From: Streptomyces sp. Ru73
GTDB lineage: Bacteria; Actinomycetota; Actinomycetes; Streptomycetales; Streptomycetaceae
Length of the DNA: 64,000 bases
Reading direction: 5' to 3'
Assembly (NCBI RefSeq): GCF_002920575.1
Contig: NZ_PQSQ01000024.1
Location: forward strand, 19,549-83,548
The notes below the pieces were generated by a model. It did not search any database, had not been told where the DNA came from, and was given only the letters and a program-made list of their open reading frames with translations. A program made the translations under genes and the position numbers. Below, piece after piece: positions 1 to 9,776 of the stretch (its first letter is position 1; each line of letters begins with the position of its first letter).

Positions 1-629
1 CCGCCGCCTCCGTCACCGACGGGGACTCGCAGGGCCGCCGGCAGATGTACGACGACATCGCCGAGAAGACCGCACGCCGCGAGAAGGGCGACGCGCTGGC
101 CGTCGGCCGGACCGACGCACCGGTCGTGCTGGTCGAGTACGCCGACTACCAGTGCGGCTTCTGCGGCCGCTTCGCCCGCGAGACCCAGCCCGAACTGATC
201 GAGAAGTACGTCGACAAGGGCATCCTGCGCATCGAGTTCCGCAACTTCACCATCTACGGCGAGGACTCCGAGCGGGCGGCCCGCGCCTCCTGGGCCGCCG
301 GGCGCCAGGGCAAGTTCTGGGAGCTGCACGACGCGCTGTACGCCAAGAGCCGCAAGGGCAAGGCGCTCGCCGAGGACAAGCTGACCGAGCTGGCACGCAG
401 CAGCGGCGTCGCGGACATCGACCGCTTCCGGCGCGACATGAAGAGCGACGCTGCGGCCGAGGCGCTGGGCCGGGACCAGGCCGAGGGCTATGACCTCGGA
501 GTGCAGTCCACCCCGTCCTTCCTGGTCAACGGCGAGCCGATCGCCGGTGCCCAGCCCACCGCCACCTTCACCCGGGCCATCGACGACGCCGCGGCCCGGG
601 CGGAGAAGGAGAAGGGGGGCGGCAAGTGA
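1..629 (+). CDS. DsbA-like thioredoxin-fold protein, 5' end outside window
   Basis: The reading frame is open from base 3, so the gene begins before the window and the ATG at 45 is probably internal. The visible part is a thioredoxin-like DsbA domain (Thioredoxin_4 type): an active-site CGFC about 35 residues after that ATG, a cis-proline in TPSFLVNG near the C-terminus, and a charged tail. Members of this family usually have an N-terminal membrane anchor, which would lie in the missing part. It probably exchanges disulfides with secreted proteins outside the membrane. Its stop overlaps the start of the CcdA gene by 4 bases, and DsbB follows, so oxidant, reductant and reoxidant genes sit together. 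Whether it oxidises or reduces substrates cannot be told from sequence alone. Confidence 0.88.
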   Translation, partial: AASVTDGDSQGRRQMYDDIAEKTARREKGDALAVGRTDAPVVLVEYADYQCGFCGRFARETQPELIEKYVDKGILRIEFRNFTIYGEDSERAARASWAAGRQGKFWELHDALYAKSRKGKALAEDKLTELARSSGVADIDRFRRDMKSDAAAEALGRDQAEGYDLGVQSTPSFLVNGEPIAGAQPTATFTRAIDDAAARAEKEKGGGK

Positions 630-1456
630 CCGACATCGGCTACCTCGCCGCCTTCCTGGGCGGCGCCCTCGCCCTGCTCAGCCCGTGCAGCGCGCTGCTG
701 CTGCCGGCGTTCTTCGCGTACTCGCTCGCCACGCCGGGCCGGCTGCTCGCCCGCACCGGCGTCTTCTACCTCGGACTGGCGACCACGCTCGTACCGCTCG
801 GCGCGGCCAGCACCGCCGCCAGCCGGCTCTTCAACGGCCACCGCGACCTGCTCATCGCCGTCGGCGGCTGGGTGGTGATCGCGATGGGCGTGCTGCAGAT
901 CCTGGGCCTGGGCTTCGCGTCCCGCCGGGCGCAGTCGGCCGCCGCCCGGATCACCCCGCGCTCGGCCGTCTCCACCTTCCTGCTGGGCTGCGTCTACGGC
1001 CTCGCGGGCTTCTGCGCCGGGCCGATCCTGGGCGCGGTGCTGACGGTCACGGCGGTCAGCGGCTCGCCCGTGTACGGCGCGTCGATGCTGGCCGTCTACG
1101 CGCTGGGGATGGCCCTGCCGCTCTTCGTCCTGGCCCTGCTGTGGGACCGGTTCCAGCTGGGCCGGCGGGGCTGGCTGCGCGGCCGGGAGTTCGGCCTCGG
1201 ACCGCTGCGGCTGCACACCACCTCGCTGGTGTCCGGGCTCTTCTTCATCGGCATCGGCGTCCTCTTCCTGGCGTTCAACGGGACCAGCGCGCTGCCCGGC
1301 ATCCTCGGCACCGACGCGGAGTTCCGGCTGGAGGAGTGGGTGGCCAGGACCGGGAACGCGGTGCCGGACGCCGTCCTGGTCGCGGCGGCCGCGCTGGCCG
1401 TCGCCGCGGTGCTCGGCCGGATCGCGCTCCGCCCGGACAAGAAGACGAAGGACTGA
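626..1456 (+). CDS. CcdA/DsbD-type transmembrane thiol transporter
   Basis: A 276-residue polytopic membrane protein with about six hydrophobic segments. It carries the two cysteines typical of CcdA: one in SPCSALLLPAFF near the first membrane segment and one in GFCAGPILGAVL in a later segment. The family passes electrons from cytoplasmic thioredoxin across the membrane to external thiol proteins. The start is a GTG whose GTGA overlaps the stop of the DsbA-like gene, so the two are translationally coupled and probably partners. No ResB/ResC cytochrome-maturation genes are visible nearby, so a role in general extracytoplasmic thiol balance is as likely as haem maturation. Confidence 0.88.
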   Translation: MTDIGYLAAFLGGALALLSPCSALLLPAFFAYSLATPGRLLARTGVFYLGLATTLVPLGAASTAASRLFNGHRDLLIAVGGWVVIAMGVLQILGLGFASRRAQSAAARITPRSAVSTFLLGCVYGLAGFCAGPILGAVLTVTAVSGSPVYGASMLAVYALGMALPLFVLALLWDRFQLGRRGWLRGREFGLGPLRLHTTSLVSGLFFIGIGVLFLAFNGTSALPGILGTDAEFRLEEWVARTGNAVPDAVLVAAAALAVAAVLGRIALRPDKKTKD

Positions 1457-1567
1457 TCCCACTCATGGGCCGCTCATAGGGCCATTCGGCTCATATCCGG
1501 TGCGGCGGCCGGCGACCTCCCGTGGCGTGCGCGGGATGGCGCCGGCCGGCCACTACGTTGCCGTGCC

Positions 1568-1732
1568 ATGGACGCCCTCCTCTTCGCCGGTCTCTTCGCC
1601 ACGTTCCTGTGCATCGTGGGGCAGAAGAGCCGGGTGGCGGTGGTCGCGGTGTGGTCGGTGATGTTCGCCTCCGCCGTCTGGCTGATGGCCCATCACATCA
1701 CCGGTGCCGTGGTGCTCGGTCTTCCGCACTGA
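1568..1732 (+). CDS. Small membrane protein, DUF5993-like
   Basis: A 54-codon gene starting ATG at 1568 and ending TGA at 1730. The product is two hydrophobic segments joined by a short basic turn (QKSR at residues 19-22): the first begins MDALLFAGLF, the second includes WSVMFASAVWLMAHH. It ends in LGLPH. Size, two-helix layout and position directly before dsbB fit the DUF5993 family as I recall it; this is recognition from memory. It has one cysteine (residue 15), inside the first membrane segment, so it is unlikely to carry a CxxC relay itself. A helper or stabilising subunit for DsbB is an inference from context. Confidence 0.72.
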   Translation: MDALLFAGLFATFLCIVGQKSRVAVVAVWSVMFASAVWLMAHHITGAVVLGLPH

Positions 1733-1800
1733 CCCGCGCCGCGCCCCGCCGTGCGGGCCGGCCGCGGGGCGCCAACGACTGGACCGGAGTTTTCTTTCTC

Positions 1801-2496
1801 ATGAGTGCACTACTGACCGGCCGGATGAGCACGCCGCTGAGCACGCCGGCGATCCCCGCGCTGGACCCCGGGCCGCCGGGGATCGTCGCCCGCGCGCAGT
1901 ACTGGTTCGCCTGCCTCTTCGTGACCGGCTGGACCGGCGTCCTCTGCGCGGGACTCGCCCTGCAGTTCGTCCGCGGGGAACAGCCGTGCCCGCTGTGCGT
2001 CGTACAGCGGATGTTCATCGTGCTGGCGCTGCTCGGCGCCGCCCACATCGTCCGGCAGGGGCTGCGCGGTGCGGTGCCGCGCCGGGACTACCTCATGGGG
2101 TGGGGGCTCGCACTCCTCGGCTGCACGGCGGGCTCGGTGGCGGCGGGGCGGCAGGCGCTGCTGTACCTGCTGCACGGCGAACGGCCCGGCGCCTCCGCGG
2201 GCGCGGCGTACGGCAGCACCGTGCACGGGCTGCCGGCCGACGCCTGGACGTGGCTCTTCTTCCAGGCGTCCGTCCTGGCGATCGGCGCCGTGCTGGTCAC
2301 CTCGCACCTCACCACGGGCCGCCGCATCCCCACCCAGGGGGCGCACCGGACCGCGGGTCTGGGCGCGCTGTTCCTCGCCGGGGCGGTGATCGCGCTGAGC
2401 ACGGGGGTGCTCCTGCTGCAGGCCGGGCTGCACGCCGTCCTGCCCGGCCCGTCCGCCCACTACCCGCTCCTGCACGGCCTGGGGCTGCTGCGCTGA
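1801..2496 (+). CDS. Disulfide bond formation protein B (DsbB family)
   Basis: About 231 residues from ATG 1801 (an in-frame ATG at 1825 is an alternative; neither has a strong ribosome site). Four or five membrane segments follow a short proline-rich N-terminus. The first external loop has the DsbB signature GEQPCPLCVVQR with its CxxC. DsbB reoxidises DsbA and passes electrons to quinone. Oddity: the second external loop (after LLYLLHGERP, before LPADAWTW) contains no cysteine, whereas classical DsbB and BdbC have a second pair there. It retains the loop and the following GL motif, so it looks intact rather than broken. It ends the plus-strand disulfide cluster. Confidence 0.82.
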   Translation: MSALLTGRMSTPLSTPAIPALDPGPPGIVARAQYWFACLFVTGWTGVLCAGLALQFVRGEQPCPLCVVQRMFIVLALLGAAHIVRQGLRGAVPRRDYLMGWGLALLGCTAGSVAAGRQALLYLLHGERPGASAGAAYGSTVHGLPADAWTWLFFQASVLAIGAVLVTSHLTTGRRIPTQGAHRTAGLGALFLAGAVIALSTGVLLLQAGLHAVLPGPSAHYPLLHGLGLLR

Positions 2497-2512
2497 GCCC
2501 CGGCGGCGGGGC
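2497..2512. terminator. Hairpin between convergent genes
   Basis: GCCCCG (2497-2502), loop GCGG, CGGGGC (2507-2512), in the 19-bp gap between the dsbB stop and the stop of the minus-strand gene. No T-run. A factor-assisted or bidirectional terminator is plausible. Confidence 0.4.
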
Positions 2513-2515
2513 CGG

Positions 2516-2848
2516 TCAGGCGCTGCGGCGCAGCGGCCGGTGCGGCTGCGCGTCGGCGCGGCGCCGGCGGTCGTTGCACAGCAGGCACTTGCCGTACCCG
2601 GGCGGCAGCGGGTCCTCGGGGTCGCCGTACAGCGGGTCGACGGCGCCGTGCGGATGCGCGGCGCAGCCGGTCGGGCCGGGAACCGGGCCGCTGTCGGAGC
2701 CGAGCGAGTCGGCGGCGGTCAGGGCGCGCCGCAGGGCGTCGACCAGCCGGTCGGCGTCCTGCCGGCTGGGGGCCGTCTGCAGGCCCGAGGCGAGGTCGGC
2801 GGCGAGGGTGAGCGCGGTCTGGAGTTCGCGCAGGTCTGCGTAACTCAT
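2516..2848 (-). CDS. Hypothetical protein, 110 aa, CxxC near C-terminus
   Basis: I do not recognise the family. The chosen start is the ATG at 2848 (MSYADLREL); an open frame continues upstream but looks non-coding. The N-terminal half is a predicted helical region of leucine/alanine-rich heptads (LRELQTALTLAADLASGLQ, then DALRRALTAADSL). The C-terminal half is glycine/proline-rich with GKCLLCNDRRRR at about residues 90-101, preceded by a Cys and two His (GCAAHPHG), which could bind a metal. It is cytoplasmic by sequence: no signal or membrane segment. It lies tail to tail with dsbB. Confidence 0.7.
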   Translation of the reverse strand: MSYADLRELQTALTLAADLASGLQTAPSRQDADRLVDALRRALTAADSLGSDSGPVPGPTGCAAHPHGAVDPLYGDPEDPLPPGYGKCLLCNDRRRRADAQPHRPLRRSA

Positions 2849-3087
2849 GCCCCGGAGCGTAGGCGCACCCACTGACAGTTGATCTTGCGATCGCACTTCG
2901 TGGCATCCCATGGGGCGATCCCTGCCCGCCGGCGCCGACGAATCACCGCCGTGCGGCGGAAGCCCCCCTTGCGGAGGCATGACATCTGCGTGACGGGCGG
3001 TACGCCGGGGGCGGTGCGGTGCGATGCGTCCTGCCCGGGGGCTCGAGCCCCGGAATCCCGGATCCGCGGAGCCCCGGGGCAGGAGCG

Positions 3088-3121
3088 GGGGCCGGGCGCG
3101 CCCGTGCTCGCGCCCGGCCCC
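3088..3121 (-). terminator. nadE terminator hairpin
   Basis: A perfect 13-bp stem, GGGGCCGGGCGCG (3088-3100) with its complement (3109-3121) and an 8-nt loop, 25 bases past the nadE stop. No T-tract, as is common in streptomycetes. Confidence 0.6.
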
Positions 3122-3145
3122 GGTACCACTGGTCCGTGCCCGCGC

Positions 3146-3976
3146 TCAGGGCGCGGTCGGCAGCTCGCGCTTGTGCGCGGTGAGGCGGTAGCGGCGCACG
3201 ATGGTCTCCTGCGTCTGCTCGCTGACCGGCTTGCCCTCCAGGAAGTCGTCGAGCTCGTCGTACGTGACGCCGAGCGCCTCCTCGTCCGCCTTGCCCGGCG
3301 ACAGCGTCTCCAGGTCGGCGGTCGGGACCTTCCACACCAGCTCGGAGGGGGCGCCGAGGGCGTCGGCCACCGCACGCACCCGCCGCTTGGTCAGGCCCGT
3401 CAGCGGCACCAGGTCCGCGGCGCCGTCACCGAACTTGGTGAAGAAGCCGGTCAGCGCCTCGGCCGCGTGGTCGGTGCCGACGACCAGGCCGTCCCGGGCA
3501 CCGGCGACCGCGTACTGCGCGATCATCCGCTGCCGGGCCTTGATGTTGCCCTGCACGAAGTCCTGGTGGTGCGCGTCGCGGAACGGCACACCGGACGCCA
3601 GCACGGCGTCCAGGGCCGCGTCGCTGGCCGGCTTCACATCGACCGTCAGCACCTCGTCGGGCTTGATGAAGGAGAGCGCGAGCTGCGCGTCGTGCTCGTC
3701 GGCCTGGACGCCGTAGGGCAGCCGCATGGCGTAGAACGTCGCCTCGTACCCCGCCTCGCGGACCCGCTCCACCGCGAGCTGGCACAGCCGGCCGGCCGTG
3801 GTGGAGTCCACGCCGCCGCTGATGCCGAGCACCAGGGACCGCAGCCCGGTGCTCGTCAGCCGCTCGGCGAGGAAGGCCACCCGGCGCTCGATCTCCTCCT
3901 GCGCATCGAAGGACGCGGACACCTGGAGATCCCGGGCGATCTCCTGCTGCAGGCTCATGGACGCCGGATCGGTCAC
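3146..3976 (-). CDS. nadE: NH3-dependent NAD+ synthetase
   Basis: 276 residues, matching the short ammonia-dependent NadE (E. coli 275). It converts nicotinic acid adenine dinucleotide, ATP and ammonia to NAD+ in the cytoplasm. The ATP pyrophosphatase loop SGGVDS is at residues 53-58; further family motifs are KARQRMIAQYAVAG, VVGTDHAAE and TGLTKRRVR. There is no glutaminase domain, so ammonia must be free or supplied by another protein. The start is GTG 3976, six bases after a GAGGAG ribosome site; the MSLQQ methionine at residue 7 is an alternative. The GH25 gene lies 87 bases upstream on the same strand. Confidence 0.95.
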   Translation of the reverse strand: MTDPASMSLQQEIARDLQVSASFDAQEEIERRVAFLAERLTSTGLRSLVLGISGGVDSTTAGRLCQLAVERVREAGYEATFYAMRLPYGVQADEHDAQLALSFIKPDEVLTVDVKPASDAALDAVLASGVPFRDAHHQDFVQGNIKARQRMIAQYAVAGARDGLVVGTDHAAEALTGFFTKFGDGAADLVPLTGLTKRRVRAVADALGAPSELVWKVPTADLETLSPGKADEEALGVTYDELDDFLEGKPVSEQTQETIVRRYRLTAHKRELPTAP

Positions 3977-4063
3977 GGTCGCTCCTCGTGGTCTCGCTGT
4001 GCCGCCGGGGCGTGCCGTGAAGCGGGCGGCACCGGCGCACAGGCGCGTACGTACGAGGAAACT

Positions 4064-4621
4064 CTATGCGTCGTCGGCCCAGGCCTTCAGCGCGGCCTTG
4101 CTGGAGAACTGGCCGACGTTCTTGTCGAGCGGGCTGTCGGTGTACTGGTGGAACCGCCACTTGGCCTTGATCCGCGGGTGCCCGGCCTTGACGTAGTCGG
4201 CTATCCAGAGGCCGTCGCCGGCGTAGGACGTCGTGTCGTGGTTGAGCCAGAAGTCGCGGTTGCAGTACAGCAGCACCTTGTGGCGGTGCGGGCGCAGGGC
4301 CTTCACCTCGCGGATGAACTGGTCCTTCTGCGCATTGCTCGCATACGTCCCGGCGCTGGTGCGCTCCCAGTCGACTATCAGCACGTCGCCCAGCCGCGAC
4401 GCGCACTTCTCGACGAAGTACCGCGCCTGCGCCGCGATGTTCCCCGGCCACAGGAAGTGGTAGAAGCCGACCACGCAGCCGGCCTCCCGCGCCCGTGACG
4501 CCTGGGAGCCCTGGTGCGGGTTGATGTAGGAGCGGCCCTCGGTCGCCTTGATGAAGACGAAGTCCTGGCCCTTGGTGGAGTAGGTGGGTTGGTACGAGCT
4601 GACATCGACACCGTGCAGCAT
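4064..4621 (-). CDS. GH25-family lysozyme-like protein
   Basis: 185 residues covering a single glycoside hydrolase family 25 domain. It opens with GVDVSSYQPTYS, the usual GH25 N-terminal strand with its aspartate, and has the catalytic acidic pair in LIVDWERT; FIKATEG and FYHFLWPGN are further family motifs. Such enzymes cleave the glycan chain of peptidoglycan. No signal peptide is visible, so it would need lysis or an unrecognised route to reach the wall, or it has a different substrate. The ATG at 4621 is preceded by GGGAGG five bases away, which decides against an upstream GTG/ATG. It is followed by nadE. Confidence 0.88.
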   Translation of the reverse strand: MLHGVDVSSYQPTYSTKGQDFVFIKATEGRSYINPHQGSQASRAREAGCVVGFYHFLWPGNIAAQARYFVEKCASRLGDVLIVDWERTSAGTYASNAQKDQFIREVKALRPHRHKVLLYCNRDFWLNHDTTSYAGDGLWIADYVKAGHPRIKAKWRFHQYTDSPLDKNVGQFSSKAALKAWADDA

Positions 4622-4877
4622 TGCATCCTCCCGCAACCGCGCGATTACCAAGCGTCACTTCGCGTCCCCCATGGACATGCCCGCTGACGCAAGGTCTCAA
4701 AGGTGGAGTTGGCCTCCGGCCGTGCTTCGTCGCTCCCCTCGACGTCCCCCGTGCACGACGGCTGTGCACGCTGTGTGAGATGTGCCGTCGGTAACCAAAC
4801 GCCGTCCGGCGTACGGGAGTTCCCCGCGGTTACTACGGATACGGCGTGCGGCGCGGGTGCGCAAGGAGAAAACGGCA
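4622..4877. other. Intergenic stretch, no gene seen
   Basis: Upstream of the GH25 gene, together with 4878-4928. I see no convincing ORF, tRNA or conserved riboswitch core. I looked for a c-di-AMP (ydaO-type) riboswitch, since these precede some streptomycete cell-wall hydrolases, and did not find its signature segments. Confidence 0.5.
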
Positions 4878-4909
4878 ACGGGTCCGACCCGGCAGGGGGT
4901 CGGACCCGT
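4878..4909 (-). terminator. Strong hairpin terminator
   Basis: A perfect 13-bp stem, ACGGGTCCGACCC (4878-4890) with its complement (4897-4909), loop GGCAGG. It sits 19 bases past the stop of the 25-codon membrane ORF at 4929-5006, or serves as the distal terminator of sdaA. Confidence 0.65.
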
Positions 4910-4928
4910 CGTGTGGGAGCAGGGAAAG

Positions 4929-5006
4929 TCAGGCCGGGGGGCGGGGCGCGTAGCGCGCCACCAGCAGACCCAGCGATGCCAGCACGATCAGCGGTATGAC
5001 GATCAC
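4929..5006 (-). CDS. Possible 25-residue single-helix membrane peptide
   Basis: A GTG-started frame of 25 codons ending TGA at 4929. The product is one hydrophobic helix (starts MIVIPLIVLASLGLL if GTG is read as Met) followed by VARYAPRPPA. An in-frame stop lies six codons upstream, so the start cannot be far away. The ribosome site is weak (GGCGAGG). It lies between sdaA and a strong terminator on the same strand, which gives it the layout of a real small gene. No family is recognised and chance cannot be excluded. Confidence 0.35.
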   Translation of the reverse strand: MIVIPLIVLASLGLLVARYAPRPPA

Positions 5007-5086
5007 CAGCCTCGCCTGCCCCGCTCATGCACGGCCATTCCGTGACGTGCGTCACAGATGAGTGTGTGCCGTGCCGGGCGGTGCGG

Positions 5087-6469
<1,383 letters not shown>

Positions 6470-6717
6470 GGTGGCGGACTCCTTTGTCGGCTCGTGGTGG
6501 GCGGTCGTGCGCGGGCGTGCGGAAAGCACGCGCCGGTGGGGAGGAGGCCGGAGGGCCGAAGAAGTGTGACGTTTCTGCGCCGGCGGACGGTCAGCGCCGG
6601 TTGTCGAAGCGGTACCGGTTGTCGAGCGTAACGCGCTTCCGGGGCGACCCGGGCATTCACGGGCGAACCCGTACGTGACGTCGCCGGCTCCGGCGGAGGC
6701 CGGGCGGCCGCGCACAC

Positions 6718-6750
6718 CACGGGCCCGGGACATCCTGCCCCGGGCCCGTG
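6718..6750 (-). terminator. glyA terminator hairpin
   Basis: A perfect 12-bp stem CACGGGCCCGGG (6718-6729) with its complement (6739-6750), 9-nt loop, 26 bases past the glyA stop. It lies in the 306-base gap 6470-6775; the rest of that gap is the sdaA upstream region, in which I see no other gene. Confidence 0.65.
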
Positions 6751-6775
6751 AAGCCCGTGCGACCGCGCGGTGGCG

Positions 6776-8038
6776 TTACTTGCCCAGCGAGGGGTACAGC
6801 GGGTGCTTGTCGGCCAGCGCGGTGACGCGGGCCTTCAGGGCAGCCGCGTCGTACTCCGGCTTCAGCGCGAGCGCGATGATGTCGGCGACCTCGCGGAAGT
6901 CCTCGGCCTGGAAGCCGCGGGTGGCCAGGGCCGGGGTGCCGATCCGCAGGCCGGAGGTGACCATCGGGGGCCGCGGGTCGTTCGGGACCGCGTTGCGGTT
7001 GACCGTGATGCCGACCTCGTGGAGGCGGTCCTCGGCCTGCTGCCCGTCCAGCTCGCTGTCGCGCAGGTCGACCAGGACCAGGTGCACGTCGGTGCCGCCG
7101 GACAGCACGTTGACGCCGGCCTCACGCGCGTCCGGGGAGGTCAGGCGCTCGGCGAGGATGCGGGCGCCCTCGACGGTGCGCTGCTGGCGCTCCTTGAAGT
7201 CCTCCGAGGCGGCGACCTTGAAGGAGACCGCCTTGGCCGCGATCACGTGCTCCAGGGGGCCGCCCTGGAAGCCCGGGAAGACCGAGGAGTTCAGCTTCTT
7301 CGCGAAGTCCTTCTTGGCGAGGATGATGCCGCCGCGCGGACCGCCGAGCGTCTTGTGCGTGGTGGAGGTCACGATGTCGGCGTACTCGACGGGGTTCGGG
7401 TGCAGACCCGCGGCGACCAGGCCGGCGAAGTGCGCCATGTCGACCCACAGGTACGCCTCGACCTCGTCGGCGATCCGCCGGAACGCCGCGAAGTCCAGCT
7501 GGCGGGGGTACGCCGACCAGCCCGCGATGATCACCTTCGGGCGGTGCTCCTTGGCCAGCTGCTCGACCTCGGCCATGTCGACCAGGCCGTCGGCGTCGAC
7601 GTGGTAGGGGACCACGTTGAACTGCTTGCCGGAGAAGTTCAGGCGCATGCCGTGCGTGAGGTGCCCGCCGTGCGCCAGGTCCAGGCCGAGGATGGTGTCG
7701 CCCGGCTTGGCCATCGCGAAGAGGGCCGCCTGGTTCGCGGAGGCGCCCGAGTGCGGCTGCACGTTGGCGTACTCGGCGCCGAACAGCTCCTTGACCCGGT
7801 CGATCGCGATCTGCTCGGTGACGTCGACGTGCTCGCAGCCGCCGTAGTAGCGGCGGCCGGGGTAGCCCTCGGCGTACTTGTTGGTGAGGACCGAGCCCTG
7901 GGCCTCCATGACGGCGGCCGGAGCGAAGTTCTCCGACGCGATCATTTCGAGGGTGGACTGCTGACGGTGGAGTTCGGCGTCGACAGCGGCGGCGACGTCG
8001 GGGTCGAGCTCATGGAGGGAGCTGTTGAGAAGCGACAT
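6776..8038 (-). CDS. glyA: Serine hydroxymethyltransferase
   Basis: 420 residues, full length for the family. It interconverts serine and glycine with tetrahydrofolate as one-carbon carrier, using PLP. The PLP lysine is K229 in [13 protein letters not shown], the same number as in E. coli Gly[14 protein letters not shown] and [13 protein letters not shown] are further signatures. The start is ATG 8038 with AGGAAG upstream. It follows gcvH by 62 bases in the gcvT-gcvH-glyA order, so it is likely under the glycine riboswitch: excess glycine turns on both cleavage and conversion to serine. Confidence 0.97.
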   Translation of the reverse strand: MSLLNSSLHELDPDVAAAVDAELHRQQSTLEMIASENFAPAAVMEAQGSVLTNKYAEGYPGRRYYGGCEHVDVTEQIAIDRVKELFGAEYANVQPHSGASANQAALFAMAKPGDTILGLDLAHGGHLTHGMRLNFSGKQFNVVPYHVDADGLVDMAEVEQLAKEHRPKVIIAGWSAYPRQLDFAAFRRIADEVEAYLWVDMAHFAGLVAAGLHPNPVEYADIVTSTTHKTLGGPRGGIILAKKDFAKKLNSSVFPGFQGGPLEHVIAAKAVSFKVAASEDFKERQQRTVEGARILAERLTSPDAREAGVNVLSGGTDVHLVLVDLRDSELDGQQAEDRLHEVGITVNRNAVPNDPRPPMVTSGLRIGTPALATRGFQAEDFREVADIIALALKPEYDAAALKARVTALADKHPLYPSLGK

Positions 8039-8100
8039 GAGTCTTCCTGGGTGGGAGCCTCCGAGGGGCCCGCGGCCCCTCGGCACGGCGGGCGGGCAGG

Positions 8101-8478
8101 TCAGCCGGCGGTGAAGGCGGTGTACTCGTCGGCGGAGAGCAGGTCCTCCGGCTCGCCGCTCAGCTTCACCTTGAACAGCCAGCCGCCCTCGAAGGGGGCG
8201 GAATTCACCAGCGACGGGTCGGCCACCACGTCCTCGTTGATCTCCGTGACCTCACCGTCGACCGGGGAGTAGAGATCGCTGACGGACTTGGTCGACTCCA
8301 GCTCGCCGCAGGACTCGCCCGCGGTGACGGTGTCGCCGACCTCGGGGAGCTGGGCGTAGACGACATCGCCGAGCGCGTTGGCCGCGTGCTCGGTGATGCC
8401 GACCGTCGAGACGCCGTCCTCGGCGGCCGACAGCCACTCGTGCTCCTTGCTGTAGCGGAGCTGCTGGGGGTTGCTCAT
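8101..8478 (-). CDS. gcvH: Glycine cleavage system H protein
   Basis: 125 residues, the usual size. It carries the lipoyl arm that shuttles the aminomethyl group between P, T and L proteins. The lipoylated lysine is K64 in [15 protein letters not shown]; the N-terminal YSKEHEWL is typical. AGGAG precedes the ATG. It lies 129 bases after gcvT and 62 before glyA on the same strand. Confidence 0.97.
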   Translation of the reverse strand: MSNPQQLRYSKEHEWLSAAEDGVSTVGITEHAANALGDVVYAQLPEVGDTVTAGESCGELESTKSVSDLYSPVDGEVTEINEDVVADPSLVNSAPFEGGWLFKVKLSGEPEDLLSADEYTAFTAG

Positions 8479-8607
8479 GGTTCGATTCTCCTGGATGCGC
8501 GGGAATGGTCGTGCAGAGGGTCTTGACAGGTGAGACGCGACTGCGTCACTTCTACCGGCCGGACGGCCGCCGTGCGGTGATTTTCCGGGCCGGAGCGTGC
8601 CGTACGG

Positions 8608-9732
8608 TCACTTCTCCCGCTTGTAGAAGGGGAGCGCGACCACCTCGTACGGCTCGTGCTTGCCGCGGATGTCCACCGCCACCCCCTTCGTCCCGGGCTC
8701 GGCGTGCGCCGCGTCCACGTAGGCCATGGCGATCGGCTTCCCGAGGGTGGGGGAGGGGGCACCGGAGGTGACGGTGCCGATGGCGGTGCCCTCCGCGTCC
8801 ACGACGGGGTAGCCGGCGCGCGGCACCCGGCGGCCCTCGGCGATCAGGCCGACCAGCTTGCGCGGCGGGTTCTGCTCGGCCCGCTCGGCGGCCGCGGCCA
8901 GCGCGTCCCGGCCCACGAAGCGTCCCTCGTTGCCCGCCTTCTCGAACTTCACGACCCGGCCGAGCCCCGCGTCGAACGGCGTCAGGGAGGTGGACAGCTC
9001 GTTCCCGTACAGCGGCATGCCGGCCTCCAGGCGCAGCGTGTCGCGGCAGGACAGGCCGCAGGGGATCAGGCCCGCGTCCTTCCCGGCCTCGGTCAGCGCC
9101 TCCCAGAGGGTGACCGCGTCGGCGGGCCGGACGAACAGCTCGAAGCCGTCCTCGCCGGTGTAGCCGGTGCGGGCGATCAGCGCCTCGGTGCCCGCCACCG
9201 TGCCGGGCAGGCCCGCGTAGTACTTCAGCCCGTCCAGGTCGGCGTCGGTGAGGCTCTTCAGGATGCCGGCGGACTCCGGGCCCTGGACGGCGATCAGCGC
9301 GTACGCGTCGCGGTCGTCCCGCACGGCGGCGTCGAAGCCGGCCTGGCGGGCGGTGAGCGCGTCCAGCACGACCTGGGCGTTGGAGGCGTTGGCGACGACC
9401 ATGTACGTGGTCTCGGCGAGCCGGTAGACGATCAGGTCGTCCAGGATGCCGCCGTCCTCCTGGCAGATCATGGTGTACCGGGCCCGGCCCGTCGCCAGCT
9501 TGCCGATGTTGCCGACCAGCGCGTAGTCCAGCAGGTCGGCGGCCTGCGGCCCGGTGACCGTGATCTCGCCCATGTGCGAGAGGTCGAAGAGGCCGGCGCG
9601 GGTGCGGACGGCGACGTGCTCGTCGCGCTCGCTGCCGTAGCGCAGCGGCATGTCCCAGCCGGCGAAGTCGGTCATGGTCGCGCCGAGCGCGCGATGCGTG
9701 GCATCGAGCGCCGTACGACGGGGTTCACTCAT
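8608..9732 (-). CDS. gcvT: Aminomethyltransferase (glycine cleavage T protein)
   Basis: 374 residues. It transfers the methylene from the H-protein-bound aminomethyl group to tetrahydrofolate and releases ammonia. Family segments visible are GWDMPLRYGSERDEH, LFDLSHMGEI, ARYTMICQEDGGILDDLIVYR and the folate-domain RTGYTGEDGFEL. The ATG at 9732 has GGGAG ten bases upstream. It is the first gene after the glycine riboswitch. The large P protein gene (gcvP) is absent here and must be elsewhere, so the cleavage system is split across the genome. Confidence 0.96.
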   Translation of the reverse strand: MSEPRRTALDATHRALGATMTDFAGWDMPLRYGSERDEHVAVRTRAGLFDLSHMGEITVTGPQAADLLDYALVGNIGKLATGRARYTMICQEDGGILDDLIVYRLAETTYMVVANASNAQVVLDALTARQAGFDAAVRDDRDAYALIAVQGPESAGILKSLTDADLDGLKYYAGLPGTVAGTEALIARTGYTGEDGFELFVRPADAVTLWEALTEAGKDAGLIPCGLSCRDTLRLEAGMPLYGNELSTSLTPFDAGLGRVVKFEKAGNEGRFVGRDALAAAAERAEQNPPRKLVGLIAEGRRVPRAGYPVVDAEGTAIGTVTSGAPSPTLGKPIAMAYVDAAHAEPGTKGVAVDIRGKHEPYEVVALPFYKREK

Positions 9733-9776
9733 GGCTGCGGGCTCCCGGGATGGACGACAGGGACGTATCGGACGTC

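Noticed and set aside
4622..4877. c-di-AMP riboswitch before the GH25 lysozyme gene
   Set aside because: Looked for because such switches precede streptomycete wall hydrolases, but the conserved segments are not there.
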